Assembly: GCF_029227915.1 (NCBI RefSeq)
Contig: NC_079883.1
Coordinates: 6,200,001 to 6,264,000, forward strand
Source of the DNA: Hydractinia symbiolongicarpus
Taxonomy: Eukaryota > Cnidaria > Hydrozoa > Anthoathecata > Hydractiniidae
DNA: 64,000 nt
Direction of reading: 5' to 3'
Shown: positions 46,501 through 58,500 of the stretch, piece by piece
Layout of the letters: the number at the start of each line of letters is the position of its first letter
How positions within the stretch are numbered: position 1 is the first letter of the stretch
Notes under the pieces: generated by a model
Told to the model about the DNA's origin: nothing
The model's input: only the letters and a program-made list of their open reading frames with translations
Databases searched by the model: none
Translations under genes and position numbers: made by a program

Positions 46501-49500
46501 AATACCAGCTATACCATCAATGATTCCTTTTATGGAGATAGAAATTTAAATTACATCGCTTTTGTTTGTGTTTATATCATGCTATGTATATTATCTGTGA
46601 CGACAGAATTTTCAGCTGTTATTTTGTTTTTTTCAATCTCCGTCCTCATACCTATAGCTGTGTTAATATGTTACAAAGGGCGCCAGTATGTACAAAAATA
46701 CGCATGTTGAGTTTTGGTAAAAAAAGCAATTTGGGTTGTCCCTTTATACTTTTTTTCTTTGCTGTGCGAATTATATTTCGTCCTTGTGTTGACAGTGATT
46801 TTAGTAAGTTTTACACAAATCATTTCCCAAGAGTCCGTTTTTCAACTAGCAAGAAAACCAATAACCTGTGACTATTGTTACCATAGCAACAATATTTATT
46901 TCTCTTGTTTTGTGACGTCAGCGATAGTTTGCGACATTGTACCTGTTCGTAACGTTAACAATGTGTGCAAAAATTCTTGACGTCATTTTTATTGAAATGT
47001 TTCAAACAAATTTTACTTTACAAATTTTGATGTTTAAAAATTCTAGAAACTACTGCAATTCTCGTTAACAATAATATGCTAATTTTATCGTAGCGAAATA
47101 GAGAGGACGCGTCATGATGTTGTTGTGTGGTCATGCGAGATTAAAGTTGAACCGAGTATTACATCATCCTAAAAATATGGAAACAGGCCAAAAATAATAT
47201 TCTTTCAATGTTTCTCAAATAAGGCGCTACGTGTATACGATAACCAGACTTTAGCCTAGCATGAAGTTATATTACTAGGGAGCATGGAAATGAAATTAAA
47301 ATTATTTCACAGCTGTGGAATTATTATTAGCACTTCCTGTGATTATAATTTTAAGGTTGTCATCTCGAAGGTCAAGAACGTATGACAGTTCACAACATTG
47401 ATTGGTGATGAGATGTCACGTAGTATGATATTACCAAAGAGTTGTTTTGAGCTATGATTAATTGCTTTTTTAGTAAACAAGCAAAGCAAGTGTGTTTTAA
47501 ATTCCAAATAACTTTGAACAATCGTCCAGAGGCGCATAACGTTACCTTCATTTTTAATTGAGTGGCTTTCAAAACTTTTGAGTGAGAAAGTGTAGTTTTT
47601 AAACAGTTTTTAAAAAACCCTCAAAAGTGGGAAAGTTTGCTAAAAGTTTTCAAGAAGAAACGATTTAGTTTTATCTTTAATAAAATAACTTTCACAATTG
47701 TTAACCCTTCCCGCAAAAGTTTATTCCGCGAATTTTTTTGAAGTTGCATTCAAAAAAAAATTTTCCCGCAAACTTGAAGTTTTTTTTTCTTACAATTTTT
47801 TTTTAAACATTCTGAAAAGTTTATTTTAGCGAAATATCTCTAAAAATCAGCCGTCCACGAAAGTTTTATGCAAATTGAAATATCAAAAACGTTGTAAAAC
47901 GCTTTGAAATTTCATTCGTGATTTTCATTTTTTTCCCTCCTTTCTATTAGTTGCTTTATTTAAGAGAAATTTTGCGGTTTGGCGTCTATTTAATATTGAA
48001 TATTATCGCACTTCATTAGGCTGTCAAAATGCCCGTCTTTTAAATAAAATATAAATCACCGTTTTTAATCGTCCAAAAAAGTTAATTCTCAAGATATCCA
48101 CTGCTTTCCGTCGCTTGTGAAAATTAAACCCGCAAAAAATGTTAGGATTTTTTTTAACCGCGAAATAAAATAGAAATTTATTCGCTTAAATCTTGTTTTG
48201 TCCCTTGAGAATATAATGTGAAAGACTGGGGATGAGAATTAAATGTGAGAAACTGGGGAGTATAATAAAATGTGAAAGACTGGAGATAAGAATAAAGTGT
48301 GAGAGACTTGCATTAGAATAAAATGTGGAAGACTGGAGATGAAAATAAAATGGTAAAGACTGGAGATGAGAATAAAATGTGGAACGCTGATGATGATGAT
48401 CTGTTTGTTTACTCATGTAAATATTAACACTGGATCAACTTTCAATTGTCATACCCTTGCGTAAACATTAAAAAAAAAGAAAAGAAATAAATACACAATA
48501 ACAAATAGACATTTCGTGTTGTGAAAAAAATCGTCGTTTTTTTCTGTCGGGAAATCTGTAACATTCGTCAATTTTTCAATAAAAATGCAAAGTGCCCGCA
48601 GCCTGTCAAACACGGTATAGCATTTTTGTGCGCATAACGCATTGACGCTAAAATTTCTTGACTTTCATAGATGCTATGGGTACTAGGAATAAACTAAAAC
48701 ACAAAGAAGAAATCTAATTACGGAAATTGCGTCATTTTTGATTCTTCATATTTTTCCACTCTGATTCATTTTAAAAGTCGGATAATAATTAGGTAGTAGC
48801 GTTGTTAGCTCGAGAAAAACTGAAAAAGATCGCGGTAGTAGTAAAACAGTTAAATATCGAGATGTGATGTCATTTGTGTTCTCAGTGACGTTATCAAATT
48901 TTTTGTAATGGGTGTTACTTCATGCTAAGGATGCACGAAATAGTGATGCGCAGAATATGTGCGATGGTTGGAAATCCAAAACACGCACATGTTTGTTCGC
49001 GAAAATAAATAAATAAAAAGTCGTGCTACGCTTACGCGAAATAACAAATGCGGTAAATTAATTACGGGCGAACTAACGACTAATACAATAGGCTGAAGAG
49101 AAATACGTACACGCATTTCATAAGTTTTAAAACAAATTTTATTTTATGTAAAGGAATCATTTTCTATGACTGATTGGCGCTTAAAACTAACACGGATTGT
49201 CGCTGTTATTTTATTCGACCAGTCGTTAGCCCATGGGGAAATCCATCCACTACCCTCAGTTCTCATTTTTGCTCACAGACAAAAGAAAAGTATTATAATA
49301 TAGATGAAAAAATTTTTTTGGAAAAGATATTACGCTACTTTTAATACATCTTCTTATCCGTTTTCTTTTTTTTTTTGCGCACATACTATTTTCGCGTATT
49401 TAATTGTTCGCTCAGCGGCTGTGTGCGAAATTCAAATGTGCGGGAAATTTTTATGAATAAGATATACAATGGAAACAGCGCAAACCTAAAGTGGTCACAA

Positions 49501-52500
49501 CGACGAAACAAATTTTTTTTAAGTACGTGCAGTCAGACATGCGGATGTATATTGCATGTTTATAACACGGTAATGATGGTTTTCCTGATTCCATTCTTTT
49601 ATTATGATAGGGTGGTCATATGGTTTTTTTCCTTTTTGTAAATAACAACCCAAAATAGCCCGAATAAATATGTGTGCTATTTTTTAGTTTGCAAGTGAAT
49701 GTTTTGTAACTTTAACAAAGACGAAATATTAATTGTTATTGTTTGCAAGCATACTTGTGATCTAGTTGTGATAGACAAGAAAGTTGAGAAAAGAATTTAT
49801 GTCAATCATTTTGTTACAACAAGTAGAATCGTGTCCCGAATGAATGATTTCAAAGCTGATTACTTTATTGGAGCAAGCATGTAATGCGCGGGCGGGGGCG
49901 GGGGCGGGGACGGGGACGACGGGAGTAGTGGGGGGGGGGGGGGGTGTTTAAATATTTTTTGTAGCAGTTTCAGCTCCTACCATTCGCGGTAATATGTGTT
50001 GCGTTTAATGTGTTATTTTATTATTAAAATATAATTATTTTTTAAAGAATTTTTAGAGAAGAATGAGGCTAAAAAATAAGAACTAAATAATGATAATGGT
50101 CAGGCTAAAATTTTACCGACATTTTGTTCATGATAAAAACATTTAAAAGGATAATTTTTCAATGAAACCTGTAATTGTTTATAAAGCAAAGAATATGTTT
50201 TCATAGAATAACTTTTTAAACGCATCTTCTCAGGAAGGTCGGAAATCACTTATAAAACATAATACTCCAGTTCACCCTAAAAAATTAAACAGCTAATACA
50301 CAAGATTCCATGGAAGTAGTTAATAGGTTTACTTGGTCACACGCGATAGCGAAATGACCTATGAGTTAGAAGTACGTCCATACGTCACAGTTTTTCTTTG
50401 GATCTGCTCATAAGGGTGCTATTTTGGACAAAGAAAAACCAAATTTGGCCCAAAAATAGATTTTTTTGAGTTTATTGGTTCAAAAATGGCAGATTTATTT
50501 GCAAAATGAGCCAAAAATACGGTTTTCACGACATTTTTCAGCATTGGATTAATACTTTTTTCTGATTTTTTGCCCTATTACAGGGCACAATAGACCGTCG
50601 AATGTGACGAAGTCAGTTCTTTTAGGAAAAATCTTTTCGACTCAAAAATGGCAGATTTGTGCACAAAATGAGCCAATACGGTCCAACAAATAGATTTTCC
50701 TTAGGATTAAATCATCAGCTTTTTCTGATGTTTTGCACAATAACATGGAACAATAGACCCTGGAATGTGACGAAATCAGTTTTCTGAGAAAAATTCTAAT
50801 CAGATCAAGATGACGGATTTATGTGCAAAATGAACATGAACTGTTCTATAATATGACATTTGTCAGGATTCGATCATTCGTTTATTATGTTTATTTGCAC
50901 AAAAATAGAGAACAATTGATCCTCAAATATGACAAAGTCAGTTTTTTGAAAATTTATTTTTTTTGGCCCAATAATCATGGATTGGTGAGCAAAATAAGTC
51001 ATAACCATTCAAAAATACGGATTTCTGAGGATTGGATTTTTGTTTATTCTGATGTTGCTAGGTCCATTGAAGTTTACCTTGTATAGATAATCTAAGAACA
51101 GATGATTATATACAAATTTCAGTTGATTTCACATTTGAGAAAAATTATGCTCCTAGGCAACAGGCCTTAACTACCCCCAAAGTAACTGTAAATAAGGTTT
51201 TCATGTTTGTCTGAAAAATTTCTTTATGTTTTTTGTTGTTCGCAATGTTGTTTAATGTTCACGTGTGATCATTAAGATATAAAACTTTTTTTCAATTAAT
51301 ATTTAATTTAATCAATCCAGCAGAAAACATAAGTTATGAAATTTATGACAAAGCCACACCTTCATTTTGAATTTACAGCTATGTCTTCTTTAACGTGTAA
51401 CAATTGCAAATGTTTGGCAATTTAAAAAATTAAGAAAATAATTTTTGAGGAATTTTCAATGCTTTGAGTAGTTCCTTAGGTTTTTATTTAATTATGTTTC
51501 GCATGGAGCATATAGTCTTGTACTTCTTCATTAACATTTTTTTGTGTTTGTTTTAAAGATGATTTTAAAATCATTAGTTCTCAATAAAACAAGATGTCCA
51601 CTCTCTTAAATAACCCAGGTAATTAGACCCTTCCAAAATCTTGACTCGAAATAGTATTTTTTTTTACTTTTATGGCATTTTGAAAAATAATTTTTTAAAA
51701 AAATCAACATAGCCTTGTAACAACACATGAAGCATTTTATTTCCTTTGCAACAAAGTTGATAATAATTATTTTTGCATAATAACTAAACAACCCTTTTAT
51801 ACTAATGGTGATTTTTCATTTCTCCTAAGATTTTGCTAAATCTTCTAAAATACAGAATGGTTTTTGTGTGTGTGTGTTGTTTTTTGTGACACAAAAATCA
51901 GAATTTTCTTAATATCTTCTAAAATTACTGAACTTATTGAATGGCCCACGCATATTAAATTTACGTTTTTTATATTTTTTATAAAGGGCCTAATACACTT
52001 GCAATATCACTGAAATGTAACTTATAATATCAATATATCAATATAATTTATATAATTTAATTCTTATAATTTCTTATAATATAGGTATAATATGTATAAT
52101 TTCAACACCTGGCATGTGCGTCATAACCTCATAATTTGCTGCATGGCTATAATATTTGAATAAAATCAAACGAGTTTGATTTTAATAATATTGTTGGTGA
52201 TCTGGTTTTGAATGCCTTTTGCTTGTGTGACAATAGATCTATTATCTGCTAGCGTTGTTGTGGCAACGATGTTATGAAATCAAATGAAATTATAACGATA
52301 TTTAAACAAATTATAAGTATATCGTAGAAATATTATAACTGTATTATAGTATATATTTAATGATATTATACAAGTTTATCCTGGCCTTAAGACTATATTT
52401 CCAGCAATTATTAACCAAAAAATTGTATACTGCAGCTTTTTGTATAACTCTAAAAGAATTACTGCTGCCAACAAAGTTTCCTCAAAAAATTATTTTTTCT

Positions 52501-55500
52501 GTTTTTTTTTTCATTTATGTGTTGAGAATGTTGAGTCTATGTTGAGCCCTTCTCCATAATTTTAGATAGACTACCCCCAAATACAAAGTAGTATTACCTT
52601 AAAGAAACAAAATGGTAGCAATTTTTTTGGAATGTTAACACTTTTGTTGTTTCAACTTCTGATGCATAAATCTGCTTATAATTTTGTTGTAAATCTTTTT
52701 TTACTACTAAAATTTTTAAAATAGACAGAAACATTTTTTTAACTTATGAACATAATCTAAAAATTAAAGACATCTGATTTGTTAGAGCCTTGTTCAGTAA
52801 TTTTCCTTAGTGGTATCTATATTATAATACCCGTATACGTCTGTCTGTCTGTCTGTCACGCAAAATGGTAGCTTAGCTTCCCAGTAGCGAGAAGCACACA
52901 ATCTGGTATAAAAAGGACGGGCGAACCCGTGGATTTTCCACGGGCTAACGACTAGTAAAGATAAAATTTTGTTGGCTATAGTTTTTTATTGTAAGAACTA
53001 TAATACGTAACCACCAGTCCTTACAAAACGACAAGAGAACCAACAACAAACCAGCAGTATGGTTTCAGAACAAACAGTCCAAATAATTACTATTACAGAA
53101 AAAACGGAAGGGGATTAGAACAAACGAAAATCATTCCAGACATTTTAAAACATTGCACCATCAGCACAAGATTATTTCACCACTGAACGAATTAAAATTA
53201 AAAGTAAAATGTGAAGCATGCAACTTAACGGCCTAGTCAGGAAGCCTATATTTTTAGGAAATTATACATTTTTTCTAAAAATAGAGTGAAATTTAGTCTT
53301 GTCATCTTAAGTTTTTCATTATTTTTTTTTGCAGGTAAGGGAAATAAATTCATCTTCTAATTTTTTTAGAGATTATGATAATACGAAGATTGGGGGTAAT
53401 TTGGAGAATAAGAAAATCGCTGGTAATTTGGATGATTTGCAAATGGAAGTTCAGAATATCATGAATGTACGAGTCTCCATTTCAATAGTTTATTATATAT
53501 ATTTGCTTTAACGTTTCAGTACAGAGAATACTTATATATTTCCTTTGTTTTTCTAATAGGAAACAACAGAGCTTAAAGACAGTTTAAGAGAAGTAAACAA
53601 AGAAATGGTAGGAAAAATACTCTTTCGTTTTACCCACCTCCAGTAAAACAATAAGCACAGTAATACTTTGTGGAAATTAACCAGTATAAATTTTCTGTTT
53701 GTTACCTAAATTACTAAATAAAGTAAATAGTAATTGGTGTTAATAATTAATTTTTTATAAAAATATTTTTATTTACTAAAAATATCCAGATTACTACTGG
53801 CATCACTTTCTGACTTTTACAAAAAGGGTGTACTGAAGTAGGAGTGTCGCAAAATTAAGGAATCGTGCTTGTTTTATTTTGGACTGCAGTCTAAAAGAAT
53901 AAAATGTACTTTTATAAGGGATGCGCTTAAGTGAGTTCAGTAATTTTAATAACTGCAGTAGACCAATCAATTAAGCTTTATGTATTCCCTTTTAAAAAAA
54001 TTGCATGACATATATGTACAGGACTGTATATAAATATTGATTTTTATCTTATAGCTAACTGTATTATGTGAATCGAATTTAAAACCTCCATTAGAAGACA
54101 GAAAAACAAAAACGCAAGAAAAGTTAGATGTGTTGGTGGACCATTCCCTGTCAGAAGAATGTCCAATTGATAAATATTTAGTATGGAATATGTAATCTTT
54201 TGTATAAATTTGTTATAAACAATTGCACTAAATTAAGATTATGAAAAGGAGGCAGTAAATTATTTGTCATTGAAGTGATTTGCAACCTAACAACTTCTAA
54301 TGTTAAAATTAATTAGTGTAAGTTTTAAACCTAACTCAACAGAAAAAAAAGGATCATTGGTAGTTAATCTCATTCATTGTTTTAGAATCGCCCTCAAAAG
54401 ATAATAACAGAACATCATGGCATTGCAAAGACTGATACAAAAAAAGGTAATTTAGATAACTTTATTCTTTGGGAGGGAGGTATAAATCAAGAAATAAAAA
54501 CAATTCAACAAATTTATAAGCTTGGCATAGCCATATTTTTTTATTTTTGCTACCCAGCTTACTACACTACAAAGTACTGATGGGAGTCAATTTGTGTCCA
54601 AAATGATAATTGTCAAATAATTTTAGGCTCTTTTGATCAGCTTTCTTTTTTCTTTTTTTTTTGCAACAAGTAATTCACTATTGTATCGTATGTCAATTAT
54701 TACTGCAACCAAGAAATACACATTTTGCCCTAAATTGCAAAAAAATGTTGCCCTGATATGGGTCAATTTGTGTCTATTTCCTGAGATTTTTTATGCTTAG
54801 TATTCTATAAACTTTTTCAGGATTTTAACGTGCAAAAGAACTTGCTTTGATTAGTCATTTAATTTTTCCACCAATAACAGACATTTTAAAATTAGACACT
54901 ACCAAAGAACATGCTATGAGAATTTTACGTGAAGCACAGGAAGCAAGAGAAAGGTTGGAGAAGAACTTGTTTGATGTTGCACGCAAACACAAAGAGCTCG
55001 ACTTGTTTGGTTATCTTGAAAATTCAGTTAATGACAGGTAAAGTTAAGTAACACCACATGTTTTACTATCTATGTTTTGTTTGCATTGTTAAGGCTAAAA
55101 TACACGGTAAGTTTAAACGAACCGTTTAAATGAAAAATTACCGTGTAAACAGCAAAGATGTACAACTTTTTTTGGTTTTATAAGTTTTTTTAGAAGTTGG
55201 ACATGTTCAACTTTTGCTAAGTTTTTGCTATTGAAATTTACAGAATGATTAATGAGCTATTGTTTAAACTAAAGATTTGAGCATATTTTTTCAATTTATA
55301 ATCACAACCACTTTTTTCTTTAAGCATTTACCCTGCTGCTGCTATAACAATACCCGCAACGGAATATTTACATGTTTTTCTTTGGTATTTTTTGTGAAAA
55401 GAGAATTTTTGAAAAAAACTTATACCTTTTATCTTAACGTGTGGACATGTATATTACCTGCAACGAAACTTATAAGTTTTTTTCTTACAACTAAACTTTC

Positions 55501-58500
55501 CAAACAGATTTCTTTTTTGCACCTAGTTGTAAAGAAAAAGATCACTCAATTAAGTTTCTTTTTACTGGCAATTTTTTTTATATAAAAGTGACAAACATAT
55601 TTAAGTCACTAAATTGGTAAAAAATAGTTCTGTGCTTTTAAAAGGTACTTTTTTGCATGGAATTTTTAAACCATTTTTTATAGAGATGAAAATGTGTTGA
55701 GAATAAGAAAAGAAGTTAGTGAAAAAATACAAGAAATTCAGAACAATGTCCAGGTATTCTGCATTTGTTGCTCAAAATTTATTTCCCCTGAAATGTAGCG
55801 TGTGTTAGGATTATATATACAGAGATATTTTTTACTTCAGCTTTCTCTAAAGAAACCTTTGAAAGAAAATTCTGAGGTTCAGAATTCAAAGAAAACGACA
55901 AGAATACCTTTGATGCAAAGATACAAAAGAGAAGTAGGGAAACCTCCAGAAAAAGTTGCAACAAAGCCAACAAAATCTTACTCCAAGTTAAAAGCAGCCA
56001 AGCAAAAGAAGTTAAAGGAAACAGTAAGTTTATTTTGAATGTGAAAATTTAAGCGTTTGCAGGGAATTACTTTATTATCTTTCTGTTTTACCATCTGCTT
56101 CGGATGCATGAGATTGCCAACTCAAGGGGTTAAGATAATAGGATGTAATCCAGAAATGTAAAATAAGGGCTGCTAAATCCCAAATGGGAACTTCATCAAG
56201 GTGGTCTTATGTATTATTGAAATCTTATTCCTTCACAACTTGCTTAAAATGGGCTAAAGTCCCATATTTTGTAATAAATATAGTTAACTCCTCTAATAAA
56301 TTGGGAAATGTGGGATAAACTTCAATTAGGAAATAGATGTTTAACGGCTACTGAGAGCACTTGATTACGCCCTAGATGAGTTTATTGAGTATTATTTTTA
56401 GTGCATTACAATAAAAAAAATTTCTGTCCTTTTTCACGACACCAAATCAATCTCTAGTGCAAAAAAAATAAATACCTATATAATACTTTACACAGGCCTA
56501 TTTTTAACCTTTTTTTATAAGAATCATTGTTTGAGTTTTATGACAAATAATCTTATCTTGTAGTCTTAACTTTCTAATTTTAATGTATTACAGAAATTTT
56601 GCAGAATTTGTGTTTTTAGAAGAACGCTCAAAATGTGTAAACATTTTTTGCATTTAAATTTTAGTAAATAAGACCTTACAGTAATCCTTAACAACGAACT
56701 TGTCAAGATGCAATAAAAACACTTAGCATAAAATGACTACTTTTGCATGCAGGTTAAAAAATGTGTTCATTCATCGACCTTTTTTTCTTAAAATAAAAAA
56801 AGTGACTGATACCAAAAAATTATTTTCAAAAATTTGTCACATTAAAATTAAAATTTGACACTTTTTATTTCGTATTATTAGTTAAAACCACCTCCTCCTA
56901 CATCCTCCACCGCATATGATGATCTGATTATGCAACACATTTATGGTCGCCAGCCTCATCAGGCTCACCGTCATACACTAAAAACAGACAACAAGCAGTT
57001 TTGCTTGCCTGACAAAAAGAAACTTCAAAACAAATACGTACCACAATTTTCTTCAACAGATCACCACCAGCCCCATCCAAAGAACCACACACATGTTAAT
57101 CACAGCAAAGATGGAAGACATTTTTATTTTTACCCACAAACAGGTTTTAACAACAATAACATTCACATGACTGGTGAGCTGTACCCTACTGCTACACCTT
57201 TAGCTGAACCTTCGTATGATCCCTCGGGAAGGTTACCTTTGTATGTGAACCCTGAGAATACACAGAGGAAGCAAAAACCAGGTATTAACAGATTAGCTGT
57301 ATATTGTACATTTGTTTATCTTTAGTTACAGATTCCATTACAAGTTAAGGTCTATACTTGTTAATCCTTTTTTTGAAAATTATCGTGTATTGGCCAGTAT
57401 CACTCCAAAAGGTGCAAAATTTAACTCTTCCACAGGCCCATAGTGCAAGTATTTAGCCTTAAAAATTTACTTGTTGCACTCTGTAATATGTACACCTTCC
57501 AGCACTATCTAAAAGAGTTGTTAAAGAATATGGCCCAAAGAGTTGACAACCTTGAAAATTTCGATATGTGTGTATATTTAATGCAGAAAGGGGTGGAGGA
57601 GTGCTTATGGGTACAACCTGCGATATTCAACCCTATTTTTAATAATATTAAGGGTTATCTCTAATAAACTTTTGGCTGTAAAGAATTTATTTTTCTACCA
57701 ATTTTTATGGCTTTGTTGAAACAAGTAGAATATAAACAGCACGTTACTACAAGGTCATCAGTTTACATACATTTTGCTTTCTTTTATAATATATACGAAT
57801 GAATTTTAATTCTTCATCCCATATTGATTTGTATTCTATGCTTCCAAGAAGGATATTTAAAATCTTGTGTTATTTATGAAAGAATCCATTTTGATTCAGG
57901 GTTATTTTTTTAACTTTTTTAGTTAAAGAGAAAACATTGACAAAGACAGGACCTAATGTTGCAGTGATTAACATGCGTTCTGAAGATATGAACGACTTAA
58001 CTATTAAAGATCGTATCAGATCGAGGGTTCGAGAACGCTTAAAGAATAAGATGAAGTTGAATGTGCAGGTACTGCTATTAAATTGTTGAAATGCTGAGTC
58101 CACCACGATCATGGTGGACTCAGGGGCTTGAGAAAACTGAAAAAAACTGGTTACTTTTAGCTGTAATAGCTGGATGTATTATTACTCGTTTTCAGCGCTG
58201 TCTGTTTGTTCTTTTATGTGCTCCAAAACCATAAAAACTGAAAAAAGAACTGTGCTAAAATCGTTAATTAATTAAAATGTTGTTTTTACCTATCTTGATA
58301 TAAAATGGATGGATTTATTTATTTCAAGACTAACAGGAATTCCATAGGAATTTATTTGGCCTTGTAATGTCACATTGCTTTTCTGTCAGTAGAACTTTTT
58401 TTACAATTGTAGAAAAGGCTTGTGTGTTTTTTTTGTGAGCATTTTTAATTTTATCACTGTCGTTGTATTAGATTAGAAAAAGTCTAAAGTTGTGCCTTGA

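Larger units (their letters stand above)
44798..53334. other. Remainder of TALPID3 intron 9
   Basis: After the IRF2BP gene there are 8.5 kb without another supportable gene. It holds the IRF2BP 3'UTR and poly(A) signal, the X-box/CRE cluster at 46.1-47.0 kb, a minisatellite at 48.2 kb, a G-rich run at 49.9 kb, degenerate 165-bp tandem repeats at 50.4-51.1 kb, and a hairpin-bearing short repeat at 52.8 kb. The small open frames here are AT-rich noise. Confidence 0.45.

Noticed and set aside
46877-46985. MHC class II-like X1/X2 promoter module (X-box then CRE)
   Set aside because: The spacing of 22 bp differs from the near-adjacent X1-X2 arrangement, and no Y box or MHC gene is present; a plain RFX plus CREB site cluster is simpler.
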